From: UBA7672 sp963718145
GTDB taxonomy: Bacteria > Pseudomonadota > Alphaproteobacteria > Caulobacterales > Hyphomonadaceae
Assembly: GCA_963718145.1 (NCBI GenBank)
Contig: CAVQYJ010000004.1
Coordinates: 1 to 64,000 of the forward strand
Reading direction: 5' to 3'
DNA length: 64,000 bases
Below are positions 1-8,478 of this stretch, piece by piece. A program made the translations under genes and the position numbers. Numbering within the stretch: the first letter of the stretch is position 1; every line of letters starts with the position of its first letter. The notes below the pieces were generated by a model that saw only the letters and a program-made list of their open reading frames with translations, had not been told where the DNA came from and made no database searches.

Positions 1-1
1 G

Positions 2-452
2 GAAGCGTTCTGGCGCGAGCACGGCAAGCGCCTGCGCTGGATGCGGCCCTATGCCAGGGTGAAAGGCAATGTCGACGCAGCGCTCGACAAGCTGGCGGCA
101 AAAGCGACCGTCACATCTGTCATCGTCGTGAAACGCACGGGCGGCAGGATCGGGATGATGACTGGCCGCGATCACTGGTATGACGACTTGGCCAGCACCG
201 TCAGCAACGAGTGCGAGCCCGAGGAGATGAACGCGGAAGATCCGCTGTTCATTCTCTATACCTCCGGCTCGACCGGAAAACCCAAGGGCGTGCTGCACAC
301 GACGGGCGGCTATCTCGTGTGGGCGTCGATGACCCACGAGATCGTGTTCGACTACAAGGCAAACGAAGTCTTCTGGTGCACGGCGGATGTCGGCTGGGTC
401 ACCGGCCACTCCTATGTCGTCTACGGCCCGCTTGCGAACGGCGCGACCAGAG
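2..452 (+). pseudogene. acs: acetyl-CoA synthetase remnant, internally deleted
   Basis: This is a broken piece of the AMP-forming acetyl-CoA synthetase, which activates acetate to acetyl-CoA. The frame is open from base 2 and reads the early FWREHGKRL-WMRPY segment of Acs (about residues 38-50 of the E. coli enzyme), then jumps near base 70 straight to NVDAALDKL (about residue 210), so roughly 155 codons are missing. The AMP-binding motif YTSGSTGKPKG and the TADVGWVTGHSY region follow intact. Homology stops at GPLANGAT near base 450, about half way through the protein, where another gene fragment begins. The true N-terminus lies outside the window. No functional product is expected. Confidence 0.85.
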
Positions 453-737
453 GAACTGTTTCCCAACGAGAGACAGGGTCTCGTGGCATGTGGGCTTGTC
501 GCCGGACCGCGCAAGGTCGTGATGGTCCCGGGAATCCTGCACCACGACATCTATGACGCCGAGCGCGAGCTGGCGATCACGGTGGCAATCGACTGGTTCG
601 ACAAGCATCTGAAGGTGCCCGGGGCAACGACCCGGATCCCTGTCGATCAGACAGAAGCCGCGCGCGATGACTGCAATGCGCCGTTTTTGCGACCGCCCGG
701 AACTGCTGCCCCGGCTGCGGCCAAAAGGGCCGAATGA
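453..737 (+). pseudogene. alpha/beta hydrolase C-terminal remnant
   Basis: Immediately after the acs break, another frame carries the end of an alpha/beta-hydrolase-like protein: VVMVPGILHHDIYD followed by AIDWFDKHLK. This is the usual strand, catalytic-His loop and last helix of peptidase-S15/dienelactone-hydrolase-like enzymes, where the loop commonly reads ITHYGIY. Only about 90 residues remain, with no nucleophile elbow and no start codon of its own, so it is a 3' remnant joined to acs by a deletion. The tail after HLK is proline- and alanine-rich and unremarkable. The family identification is moderately sure; the exact enzyme is not recognisable. Confidence 0.6.
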
Positions 738-848
738 CACACGATTGGCCTTGAGACAGGCGACCGGTGAAGTCAGCAGTTCCAGAATAGACGTGCGGCG
801 CGCGCGTTGCTGCCGTACAATTCACGGGCAAAAAAAGAGGGCGGCGTA

Positions 849-2084
849 ATGGCGATCGATTTTGAAATTCCGGCCGAGGCAAAGGCCATCCGCGAACGCG
901 TGCGCCAGTGGGTGCATGATGAGTGCATGCCGGCAGAAAAGCGCTTGCTGGCCGGCGGGGACTACAAGACCATCCTCGCCGAGCTGCGCAAGAAAGCGCG
1001 GGCGCAGGGCCTCTGGTGTCCCTTCATCCCCAAAGAGCATGGCGGCATGGGCCTCGGTCCGCTCGCCAACGCGCTGGTGCAGATGGAGCTGGGTGAAAGC
1101 CTGCTCGGGGCCCTGTCCATGAACACGCAAGGCCCCGACGACGCCACCATGATGACGCTGCTGGAGTACGGCACGCCCTACCAGAAAGAGAAATTCCTCA
1201 AGCCGCTGCTCAATGGCGAGAAGCGCATCTGCTATTCGATGACCGAGAAGGCGGCCGGCGCGGACGCCACCGGCATGCAGACGCGTGCCGAGCGCAAGGG
1301 CAATGACGCCTGGATGCTCAATGGCGAGAAGTGGTTCTCCTCCGCTGCCAGCGCCGCCGACATCGCACTCGTCATGGCCAAGACCAATCCCGAGGCGCCG
1401 CGCCACAAGCAGTTCTCGACGTTCCTCGTTGAGCTGCCCAACCCCGGCTACAACATCAAGCGTGACATCCACACCATGGCGGTCGAAGGCCCCCTGTCGG
1501 CGGTGCTCGGCCACACGCACTCAGAGATCGAGATCAAGGACCTCGAAGTGCCAGCCGAGAACCTGCTGGGCGGAGAGGGCGAAGGTTTCTCGATGGGTCA
1601 GCACCGGCTCGCTTATGGCCGGTTGCGGCACGGCATGCACAACGTCTCGATGGCGCAGCGCGCGCTCGACATGGCGACCGAACACGTCACCAAACGCGCC
1701 ACCTTCGGCAAGAAGCTGGATGAGCGCCAGGCTGTGCAGTTCATGCTCGCCGAATGCGCCAGCCAGATCTACATCGCGCGGTTGATGCTGCTGCACATCG
1801 CCTACAAGGCCGAGCACAGGATGGACATCCGGCAGGAGAACGGCATCGCCAAGGTCTATCTCGCCAACATGGTGCACAAGGTGGTCGATACAGCGATTCA
1901 GCTGCACGGCGCGCTCGGTTATTCACGTGATACGCCGCTTGCCGCCTGGTACACCCACATCCGTTCGCAACGCCTGGTCGATGGGCCGGACGAGGTCCAC
2001 CGCTGGACGACGGGCCGCAACGTGATCAAGGCGTTCAAGGCAACCGGTACGACCGCAGGCGCCTGTGGTGGCGACCTGCTGTAA
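849..2084 (+). CDS. acyl-CoA dehydrogenase (ACAD10/11-like)
   Basis: This 411-residue flavoprotein of the acyl-CoA dehydrogenase family would oxidise an acyl-CoA to the enoyl-CoA in the cytoplasm. The FAD/substrate motif CYSMTEKAAGADAT lies at residues 128-141, and the C-terminal helical domain has QLHGALGYSRDTPLAAWY and DGPDEVH. The last motif puts Asp where most family members have the catalytic Glu, as in the ACAD10/11 branch. The ATG at 849 follows a purine-rich AAAAAGAGGGCGG stretch; an ATG 14 codons upstream would add a non-homologous leader. It is the only intact enzyme gene in the rearranged zone and ends about 95 bases before the IS1182 left end. The substrate is unknown. Confidence 0.9.
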   Translation: MAIDFEIPAEAKAIRERVRQWVHDECMPAEKRLLAGGDYKTILAELRKKARAQGLWCPFIPKEHGGMGLGPLANALVQMELGESLLGALSMNTQGPDDATMMTLLEYGTPYQKEKFLKPLLNGEKRICYSMTEKAAGADATGMQTRAERKGNDAWMLNGEKWFSSAASAADIALVMAKTNPEAPRHKQFSTFLVELPNPGYNIKRDIHTMAVEGPLSAVLGHTHSEIEIKDLEVPAENLLGGEGEGFSMGQHRLAYGRLRHGMHNVSMAQRALDMATEHVTKRATFGKKLDERQAVQFMLAECASQIYIARLMLLHIAYKAEHRMDIRQENGIAKVYLANMVHKVVDTAIQLHGALGYSRDTPLAAWYTHIRSQRLVDGPDEVHRWTTGRNVIKAFKATGTTAGACGGDLL

Positions 2085-2180
2085 TAGGGAGCTTGAATGG
2101 CCCTGATTGCCTTTGGCGTCTCAACTGTTCAGTCGTTTCAGCCACGCAATGCGATGCAACGTCGAGCGGCCGCCTTCGGC

Positions 2181-2200
2181 CAATTCCGTTGAAAAACCCC
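2181..2200 (+). repeat. IS1182 left inverted repeat
   Basis: CAATTCCGTTGAAAAACCCC here matches the reverse complement of the right end (CAATTCTGTTGAAAAACT) with mismatches only at the seventh base and near the inner edge. It lies 58 bases before the transposase start. Confidence 0.8.
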
Positions 2201-2258
2201 CGTGCGTTTTCGCACGAACGCTGATTCCATTTCTGCTCCGGCAGCGATGGAGGCGTCG

Positions 2259-3626
2259 ATGATGGGCGAGAAGCGTGGGACGCAGGGGCGGCTGTTCTAT
2301 GAGTTCGACCTGGAGGCGATGGTTCCGCAGGATCACCTGCTCCGGAAGATCGATACAGTGCTCGATCTTTCCAGTCTTCGCGCTGAACTGGCTCCGCATT
2401 ACTCCCACACCGGACGGCCCTCGATCGACCCGGAGCTGATGATCCGGATGCTGCTGGTGGGATATTGCTACGGCATCCGCTCTGAGCGCCGCCTCTGCGA
2501 AGAAGTCCGGTTGAACCTGGCTTACCGCTGGTTCTGCCGACTGGGTATTGAGGATGCGATCCCGGACCACTCCACCTTCTCGAAGAACCGTCATGGCCGC
2601 TTTCGCGAGGCCGATATCCTGCGTTGCGTGTTTGAGACTACGGTGCGGAGCTGCATGCGGCAGGGCCTGGTCGACGGCGAAGGCTTCGCCGCCGACGCCA
2701 GCATCATCCGCGCTGACGCCAACCGGCAGAACAGCGTGCCAGGCGGTGATGATCATGACTGGGATGGCCCGGGTGGGTCGACGCGAGCGGTGCGCGAGTA
2801 TCTGGGCGGTCTCGACGAGACAGCGCCGCCGCCGAAGGAGATCTCGCTATCGGATCCGGCCTCGCGTCTGACCGCCGCCGTCGGGCGGCCCGCCTTCTTC
2901 GGTTGGTCGACCAACTACCTGATCGACGTAAAGCATGCGGTGATCATGGACGTCGCAGCGACGCCGGCCCACCGCACGGCGGAGACTGAAGCGACACAGA
3001 AAATGATCGACCGCGTCGAAGAGAGGCTCGGCGTAAAACCCAAGCGTCTGATCGGCGACACGGCTTATGGGACAGCGGAAATGCTGGCCTGGATGGTCGA
3101 GAAGAAGGGCATCGCACCGCACGTCCCGCTCTGGGAGAAGGGCGAGCGAGGCGACGGCACATTCCCCCGCTCAGCCTTTGCATACGAGGCGACAACGAAC
3201 ACGCTGACATGTCCAGGCGGAAAGACGCTTCGCCAGTTCAACCGCAACTTCACCACGCCGCGCAGCGGCGTTACCAAGGCGGATCAACGCATCTATCGCG
3301 CCGGCAAAGCCGACTGCGGATCATGCGCGCTGAAGGAGCGGTGCTGTCCTGGCCAGCCCATGCGCAAAGTGATCCGGAGCGTTCATGAGAGCGCGCGCGA
3401 TGTCGCACGCAACCTGGACGGCACGCCAGAATATCTCCAGTCGCGCAAAGACCGGAAGAAGGTCGAGATGCTGTTCGCGCACCTCAAGCGCATCCTGAAG
3501 CTTGACCGACTGCGCCTGCGCGGGCCGTCCGGCGCGAGCGATGAGTTCCACCTCGCGGCCGCAGCTCAGAACCTGCGCAAGATGGCGAAGCTTCTCTTCC
3601 CGCCGCCTCAGGGAGCCGCCGCATGA
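2259..3626 (+). CDS. IS1182-family transposase
   Basis: This 455-residue DDE transposase catalyses movement of the surrounding element. The N-terminal DUF772-type domain has the LFYEFDLEAMVPQDH opening and the GRPSIDPELMIRMLLVGYCYG helix. The catalytic residues probably lie in AADASIIRADAN (first Asp), LIGDTAYGT (second Asp) and KKVEMLFAHLKRIL (Glu). A Cys cluster (DCGSCALKERCC) lies before the last motif, as in the family. The ATG at 2259 is chosen because GGAGG sits five bases upstream; the frame is open back to 2202. The gene has no frameshift or stop and looks functional. Confidence 0.9.
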   Translation: MMGEKRGTQGRLFYEFDLEAMVPQDHLLRKIDTVLDLSSLRAELAPHYSHTGRPSIDPELMIRMLLVGYCYGIRSERRLCEEVRLNLAYRWFCRLGIEDAIPDHSTFSKNRHGRFREADILRCVFETTVRSCMRQGLVDGEGFAADASIIRADANRQNSVPGGDDHDWDGPGGSTRAVREYLGGLDETAPPPKEISLSDPASRLTAAVGRPAFFGWSTNYLIDVKHAVIMDVAATPAHRTAETEATQKMIDRVEERLGVKPKRLIGDTAYGTAEMLAWMVEKKGIAPHVPLWEKGERGDGTFPRSAFAYEATTNTLTCPGGKTLRQFNRNFTTPRSGVTKADQRIYRAGKADCGSCALKERCCPGQPMRKVIRSVHESARDVARNLDGTPEYLQSRKDRKKVEMLFAHLKRILKLDRLRLRGPSGASDEFHLAAAAQNLRKMAKLLFPPPQGAAA

Positions 3627-3720
3627 TCGCGGCCTCGCGCCGCGGACTACGCCGGCCGCAAGGCCGGATGCTCTAACTCGCCATCAACCTCCGCCGATGG
3701 ATCGAACGCTTCAGCCGTCG

Positions 3721-3738
3721 AGTTTTTCAACAGAATTG
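3721..3738 (-). repeat. IS1182 right inverted repeat
   Basis: AGTTTTTCAACAGAATTG is the reverse complement of the left-end repeat apart from single mismatches. It sits about 95 bases after the transposase stop and directly abuts the acyl-CoA dehydrogenase remnant. Confidence 0.8.
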
Positions 3739-3739
3739 A

Positions 3740-3967
3740 CGAATTGGGATCAGTCGAAACTGGCAGGCCGAATTGATGATCGATTGGTGCGCGGGCGTCA
3801 TAGACGACGGCGCGCCTGGAACTTCGAAAAGTTCAATGGCCAAAGCCGCCGCAAGCGAAAGCCTGATGCGGGTAGCGGACCGATGCGTTCAGGTCATGGG
3901 CGGCCCGGGTGTGTTGGGTGACACAATGGTGGAGCAGGAATTTCGCGCGATTCGAGTTTTTCGAAGT
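3740..3967 (+). pseudogene. acyl-CoA dehydrogenase C-terminal remnant
   Basis: About 75 codons of an acyl-CoA dehydrogenase C-terminal domain begin right at the IS right end. The recognisable part is SMAKAAASESLMRVADRC, then VQVMGGPGVLGDT and VEQEFRAIRVFR, the penultimate helices of the family. Homology ends before the DGPTEVH-type catalytic loop, so both ends of the gene are gone. It differs from the intact gene at 849 and was probably a second dehydrogenase truncated by IS-mediated deletion. Confidence 0.75.
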
Positions 3968-4028
3968 AACCGCCCGATTGGCCCGGCCTTGGTATGCCGA
4001 ACGATCTGTGATTGTGCGCCAGGGTCAG

Positions 4029-4050
4029 GGGACGTCGTTAGCGACGTCCC
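4029..4050. other. perfect hairpin at IS66 remnant edge
   Basis: GGGACGTCG and CGACGTCCC form a nine-base-pair stem around a four-base loop, and a further GGACGTC copy follows at once. It lies about 25 bases beyond the stop codon of the IS66 remnant. It may be part of the old element end or a transcription stop; no T-run follows. Confidence 0.45.
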
Positions 4051-4075
4051 TAAGGACGTCATCAGACAGGCGCGA

Positions 4076-4460
4076 TCAGGCGGCTAGCTTGTGCGCTGGC
4101 GCGACGCCTCTGGGCGCCCAGTTCCAAGGGAGAAGGTCGTCAAGCTGGTTGATCTTGTGGTCGTGGATGCGTGACAGCACGTCTGTGAGGTAGGCTTGCG
4201 GATCATGTCGATCTCACGTCTTCGCAGATCGTCCGCAGCGGACCGCCGCACGCGGGGCAGTCCTCGCCAGGGTCGAACAGAACCCGCTGGCGCGGCGGTG
4301 CGTCCGACACGCGAGGGCGGCGGCGGGGCTTCCTGGCCTGATCAACGCCCGCAGGCGCATCAGCAGCCTCGGCGCTTTCATCCGCCGGCGCATCGCTCGT
4401 TTCAGCCGCGGCGATCTCAACCCCTTCAAGGACAAGCTCAAGCTGCCGAGCGTTGTCAAA
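4076..4460 (-). pseudogene. IS66 TnpC transposase remnant
   Basis: On the minus strand two pieces of an IS66 transposase (TnpC) remain. The upstream piece (about 4212-4460) reads NARQLELVLEGVEIAAAET, a basic stretch, and the zinc-ribbon half CPACGGPLRTICEDV. It then breaks, and the downstream piece (4076 to about 4205) gives the family C-terminus QAYLTDVLSRIHDHK-INQLDDLLPWNW before the stop. The DDE catalytic core of roughly 300 residues between them is deleted, so the element is dead. No complete terminal repeats are recognised. Confidence 0.8.
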
Positions 4461-4559
4461 TCAGCGGCAGGCTAACCCCGAGAGCGAGCGACGGGCTTCG
4501 GATGCGCTTCCAGCCGATGGTCATGTTGAGGTTGAGACCTGTTCCCAGGGCGAGGCCTT

Positions 4560-4707
4560 GTGTCTGGCCGTAGCCCACCGCGCCCTCGATGCCGCAGTTG
4601 CCGCCGCATATGGATGGAAGGACTGGGGCAAGGACGGCCTTCCGGACGAGGAAGTCCTCGCTCGTCTCTTCAAGCTGAACCAGGACAGGGCGCAAGAAAA
4701 TCGCTGA
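4560..4707 (+). pseudogene. DNA methylase C-terminal tail remnant
   Basis: About 45 codons read AHRALDAAVAAAYGW and PDEEVLARLFKLNQDRA. This is the usual C-terminal end of large N6-adenine DNA methylases of the MmeI/type ISP restriction-modification class. Nothing upstream supplies the methylase domain. The open frame runs back to 4453, but that part resembles nothing and overlaps the IS66 remnant. It is probably the stub left by loss of a restriction-modification island next to the tRNA gene. Confidence 0.55.
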
Positions 4708-4791
4708 CGATTTTTCGGGCCCCCGGCGGGCCCCCAGCAGAAGTCTATGACCTCTGGGGCCTGATCGTCGGTGTTATGTGTTTGAAATTAT

Positions 4792-4868
4792 TGGCGCGCC
4801 CGAAGAGATTCGAACTCCTGACCCCCAGATTCGTAGTCTGGTGCTCTATCCAGCTGAGCTACGGGCGC
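4792..4868 (-). tRNA. tRNA-Arg (anticodon ACG)
   Basis: The minus strand folds as a complete tRNA: acceptor GCGCCCG paired with CGGGCGC, D-arm with AGCTCAGCTGGATAGAGC, anticodon stem CCAGA/TCTGG around loop CTACGAA (anticodon ACG), T-arm with GTTCGAATC, and an encoded CCA. Mobile-element and methylase debris sit on its 3' side, as expected for a tRNA that served as an integration site. Confidence 0.97.
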
Positions 4869-5126
4869 GCTCTGGTTTGGAGGGGCGGGTTGTATCGTCG
4901 GGGGCGGGGGGATGCAAGGCCGTCAGGGCAAGGCGCCGGCGCCGCCTGTTGACCGCGGCTGAAAGCCCGGATCCGCCCCAGAAACATGAGGTTGGCTTTG
5001 GGACCGGGAGCGCGCTGATCGACAGCAGCGCAGGTGATCCCGGTGCGAGCGTGGCGCGGATTTCAGATGCGGACGGCCAGGAAGGCGCCGGCCGCCAGGT
5101 GATTTCCCGGCGACCGGCCTGTTCCC

Positions 5127-6395
5127 CTATCTAGCCGTTCCCGTCTCATCGACCGGCGCCGACATGGCGCCGACGACGCCGCCCTTCAGGCGATAGCTGG
5201 CGCGGAACCAGTAGTCCGCGCTGCCAAGGTTGAGCGGGATCCTGTAGCGCGTGTCGCCCTGGGGCGGTGCGTCCGGTCCGCCCGTGTTGGGCAGGCTCAG
5301 CACCGTCCAGCTTCCACCCTGGTTGGTGGAATACTCGACCACGATCTCGTCCATCTGCGTCCTGAAGAACGCGTTGACCGCCGGGAGCGGGTTCGACTGC
5401 AACTGGATGAAGCGCGTGCCGGAGTTCTCGTTGGCGATGTTGTCGCCTTCCGTGTTCGTCGGCGTCGACTTGCACTTCGGATCGCTCTTCGTCGGATTGG
5501 TCGAGCCCTGGCACCACAGCGTGTTGTAGTAACGCACCGTGGCTGTGGCGTCGTAGACCCAGCCTTGGCTCTGGCCGTCCGGCGCGTTGAGGATCGAGTT
5601 CACCAGAATGAACTCGACGCCTGGCCAAGCGCGCACCAGGCGATGCACGCCTGAGATCGTCGCGTTCATCACGTAGACCTGCGGGGATTTCGAATCGATG
5701 CCGCCGTCGCCAAAATTCTTGCCGGTGACATCGCGCAGGTAGATCGGTCCGGAGTCTTCCTCGATGCCGAGGAAGTCGGTGTTGCTCACCTTGTAGGTGG
5801 AGTCCGGCGTCTGCCGGCCGTCAGCCCACACCCGCTGGATATAGGTCGTTCCATTGGTGGGGCGGTCATTGTCGCCCAACTTCATGGCGGCGCCGTAGAT
5901 GCTGCCGCCGCCCTGGAAGCCGTAATAGGTGTAGTCGTAGATCGAGACAGCCGCGCTGCCCTGCATGGTTAGGCCGTGCTTGGTGTCGACGGCGTCCACA
6001 TTCTGGATGCGTGTGGTCAGCGCGCCCTCGATGACGGTGTTCATGCCGGGAGCAGGGCCCAGCTTGCGGTCGGCGATGGTGCGTTGGGCCGCGCCGCTGA
6101 ACGGGTCGTAAGCCTGCTCCTGCACGCGCAGGTAGGTCGTTCCGTCCGGGTCCTTCTCGACGAAAAGCGTCGCCTTGGGGCTGCCTGCGGTGGGAACCGA
6201 GGGCGTAGTCGGCGGAGTAGGGGTGGTTGGGGGCGTGGGCGTACTAGGCGGAGTCGGTGTGGTCGGCTGCGTGACCGGCGGGCCATCATCGACGGACGTC
6301 GTGGTGCCGGTACTGCCGGATCCACAACCGCCAAGTGCGAAGGCCAGGGACAAAAGACTCGTAGCAGCCAGTTTGGCTGTCAGGACTCTGGACAA
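5127..6395 (-). CDS. lipoprotein with Pro/Thr-rich linker, beta-helix-like
   Basis: A 422-residue exported protein. The N-terminus has a lipoprotein signal (LLSLAFALGGC), then a roughly 30-residue linker of TPTPP/TTPTPP repeats, then a Gly/Asn-rich body with short beta-strand-like repeats suggesting a parallel beta-helix. The start is a TTG with GAGGAG eight bases upstream; no ATG fits. The motifs GGIDSK and SGVHRLVRAW, followed by LVNSIL, recur in the protein at 16483-17412, so the two are distant paralogues at opposite ends of the exopolysaccharide cluster. A role in binding or modifying the polysaccharide at the cell surface is inferred from position only; no catalytic motif is recognised. 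Confidence 0.75.
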   Translation of the reverse strand: MSRVLTAKLAATSLLSLAFALGGCGSGSTGTTTSVDDGPPVTQPTTPTPPSTPTPPTTPTPPTTPSVPTAGSPKATLFVEKDPDGTTYLRVQEQAYDPFSGAAQRTIADRKLGPAPGMNTVIEGALTTRIQNVDAVDTKHGLTMQGSAAVSIYDYTYYGFQGGGSIYGAAMKLGDNDRPTNGTTYIQRVWADGRQTPDSTYKVSNTDFLGIEEDSGPIYLRDVTGKNFGDGGIDSKSPQVYVMNATISGVHRLVRAWPGVEFILVNSILNAPDGQSQGWVYDATATVRYYNTLWCQGSTNPTKSDPKCKSTPTNTEGDNIANENSGTRFIQLQSNPLPAVNAFFRTQMDEIVVEYSTNQGGSWTVLSLPNTGGPDAPPQGDTRYRIPLNLGSADYWFRASYRLKGGVVGAMSAPVDETGTAR

Positions 6396-6777
6396 GGTGC
6401 GTACTCCTCAACGCCCGCCCCTGGCCGACGTCATGTCGGCAACCCCAGCGCCCCAGCGCCCCTAAGTCGTCTCTGCCCCTTGCCACCGATTTTTGTAGAA
6501 CGTTGCTTCTCAGCAACGCGAGTCTTCTAACCCGAATTCTCGCGAGGGGGTGTTACAATCACGAAAGAACGGCGTGTCCGGGCGGTCTGTCGCCTTAATC
6601 CACGTCAAGCCTTAGCGAGACGTGAATTGCCGCGGCGCGCCGCTGCGAAAACTGTCCGCGCTTTGAGGTTCGCTTATTTTGCAGGCGCTGGATGCCGTGC
6701 GGCGGGCATTTCGAGTGCAGCACTTCGCCGAGCTGCAGCTTGCGCGCAGACGATGGGTTCGTCGTTGCGGCGCCGGA
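6396..6777. other. intergenic region, no gene seen
   Basis: These 380 bases separate two minus-strand genes. They contain the GAGGAG ribosome-binding site of the lipoprotein, a short direct repeat of CCCCAGCG just upstream of it, and a perfect six-base-pair hairpin CGTTGC-TTCTCA-GCAACG at 6501-6518. No convincing reading frame or promoter is seen. Confidence 0.5.
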
Positions 6778-7359
6778 TCAGAAACTGCGTTCGGCGATGC
6801 GGATCGTGTCGCCCGGTCCGATCCAGCTCGCGGCCGTCAGCGACAGCGGCACTTCCTTCGAGCTGCCCTCGCGCGTTACGTAGACCGTCTTGTTGTTCGC
6901 GCGATACGTGAACCCGCCTGCGGTGGCGACCGCCTTGGTGACGGTGAGCCCGATCGAATAGGGATACTGGCCGGGCTTCGTCACCTCGCCGAGAATGTAA
7001 TACGGGCGGTAGGCGACGACATCGGCGCTCACCTTCGGCGACTTCACCATGTTGGACGACGCCAGTTTTTCCTGCACCGCCTCCTGGAAGGCCACGGGTG
7101 TAAGGCCGCCCGCCTGCACGTCTCCGATGAGGGGAACGGCGATCGCTCCGCTGTTCGATACCATGAACTCGCCAGAGAGCTGCGCTTCGTTGAACACGGT
7201 GACCCGTACTTTGTCCCCCGGCCCGAGCTTGTACTCGTGTCCGGTCTCGACGACGTAGGACCCGCTGCCGTCGGGCAGAGGCTCGGAGACGCACGCCGCA
7301 ACAGCAAGGGCTGCGCAAACAAGGGTCAGGAAATGTCCCGCTCCACGGATGAAATTCAT
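6778..7359 (-). CDS. polysaccharide export outer-membrane lipoprotein
   Basis: A 193-residue protein of the Wza/GumB/KpsD export family, which forms the outer-membrane channel for exopolysaccharide. The signal peptide ends in a lipobox (LAVAAC). The Poly_export domain begins at YKLGPGDKVRVTVFNE and is followed by a SLBB-like repeat (YYILGEVTKPGQYPY, then KAVATAGGF). It is shorter than Wza (about 380 residues) and fits the one-SLBB GumB type. The ATG at 7359 starts the signal peptide directly; an upstream in-frame start would add 17 unlikely residues. It works with the Wzc-like protein at 8479 and is divergent from the sugar transferase at 7639. Confidence 0.9.
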   Translation of the reverse strand: MNFIRGAGHFLTLVCAALAVAACVSEPLPDGSGSYVVETGHEYKLGPGDKVRVTVFNEAQLSGEFMVSNSGAIAVPLIGDVQAGGLTPVAFQEAVQEKLASSNMVKSPKVSADVVAYRPYYILGEVTKPGQYPYSIGLTVTKAVATAGGFTYRANNKTVYVTREGSSKEVPLSLTAASWIGPGDTIRIAERSF

Positions 7360-7638
7360 GTCGTTCAGCCCCAAGCATCCAGGCGATGACCAACGTGCTG
7401 GCAGTTGCACGCAAAGGTCCGCATGCGGAGATTTTTAGGCCGCCGCGAGCCACACGGAAAGGGGGAACGGAAGATATGCTCACCCATCCGGCAATCACGT
7501 CCGCGGAATGGGCGCCGACGGCCAACGTTTATCACAAACCGCTTTTTTTCTCTGGAGCTGCAACCTAGGCGTGGACGCGGCGTCGCGGATAGCAGTATCA
7601 GTAGCGCGCTTTTGAAAGGCGGCGGCAGGGCTGCTTCA

Positions 7639-8373
7639 ATGGATGGAAGTCGAGATACGCCGATGGCCGGACTGACCACGCAACGAGTCGAGCTACAGGA
7701 CTCGCCTGCCACGCGATTTTCGCCGCCGCCTCTCCTTGAGCGGCACGCGTCGCGTTCAGACCATCATACCTGGTCCAACAAGCCGGTTGGAGGCTCCCTG
7801 AAGCGCCTGTTCGACATCGGCGCCTCGGCCGCAGCTCTGGCTGTCCTGTCGCCGGCCCTTCTGACCGTCTGGATGCTGATCCGGATTGAAAGCAAGGGGC
7901 CTGGCTTCTTCCGTCAACGCCGTGGGGGCTTCCTGGGTCGACCCTTCTACATATTCAAGTTCCGCACGATGACGACTCGCGAAAGCCGCGAAATCACCCA
8001 AGCCAAGGAGGGTGACGCACGCGTGACGCGCCTAGGCGGGTTTCTCCGCAAGAACTCGATTGACGAGTTGCCGCAGCTTATCAACGTCCTGCTCGGAGAC
8101 ATGTCGGTTGTCGGTCCGCGGCCGCATGCCCTTGCCCATGACAGGCTCTTCCTCACCAAGGACCGCCGCTACGCCCAGCGCCACCGCGCACGGCCGGGCA
8201 TTACCGGCCTCGCGCAGGTTTCCGGCTCGCGCGGACCCACGGACACAGACGACAAGATCCGCGAGCGGATCGAGTTCGACCTGAAATACGTAACCAAATG
8301 GTCCTGGCTGATGGACTTTGGAATCATCCTCAAGACCGTCTGGGTTGTGATTCGCGATCGCAACGCTTTCTAG
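7639..8373 (+). CDS. undecaprenyl-phosphate sugar-1-phosphate transferase
   Basis: A 244-residue bacterial sugar transferase that would start exopolysaccharide synthesis by moving a hexose-1-phosphate from a nucleotide sugar to undecaprenyl phosphate at the inner membrane. Family blocks are KRLFDIGASAAALAVLSP (re-entrant hydrophobic helix), FFRQRRGG and FKFRTM, the Asp-Glu pair in SIDELPQLINVL, VGPRPH and RPGITGLAQVSG. It is the short single-helix class without the large N-terminal domain of WbaP. The ATG at 7639 gives the best start; the frame is open further upstream but that part is low-complexity and basic. The sugar specificity cannot be read from sequence. Confidence 0.9.
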   Translation: MDGSRDTPMAGLTTQRVELQDSPATRFSPPPLLERHASRSDHHTWSNKPVGGSLKRLFDIGASAAALAVLSPALLTVWMLIRIESKGPGFFRQRRGGFLGRPFYIFKFRTMTTRESREITQAKEGDARVTRLGGFLRKNSIDELPQLINVLLGDMSVVGPRPHALAHDRLFLTKDRRYAQRHRARPGITGLAQVSGSRGPTDTDDKIRERIEFDLKYVTKWSWLMDFGIILKTVWVVIRDRNAF

Positions 8374-8401
8374 GTCTGGCAGGGCGCCCCAGCATGAACA
8401 G

Positions 8402-8430
8402 AAAGGCCGGGCGCATCTGCCCGGCCTTTT
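8402..8430 (+). terminator. intrinsic terminator after sugar transferase
   Basis: AAAGGCCGGGC and GCCCGGCCTTTT form an 11-base-pair stem with a six-base loop, ending in a T-run on the plus strand and flanked by A residues on the other side. It can therefore stop both the plus-strand sugar transferase and the convergent Wzc-like gene. Confidence 0.85.
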
Positions 8431-8478
8431 CGTTTGCGCGAGAGTCAAAGGCGACTCTGCGCCTTGTTTTGGCGGGTG

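Larger units (their letters stand above)
2181..3738 (+). mobile_element. IS1182-family insertion sequence
   Basis: A complete element of about 1.56 kb is bounded by imperfect inverted repeats at 2181-2200 and 3721-3738 and carries one full-length transposase gene. Just inside the left end, 2200-2215 forms a hairpin (CGTGCG-TTTT-CGCACG) that could block outside transcription from entering the transposase. I see no clear target-site duplication. The left flank follows an intact acyl-CoA dehydrogenase gene and the right flank is the inside of a different, truncated one, so the element sits at a rearrangement junction and not in a simple insertion. Confidence 0.85.
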
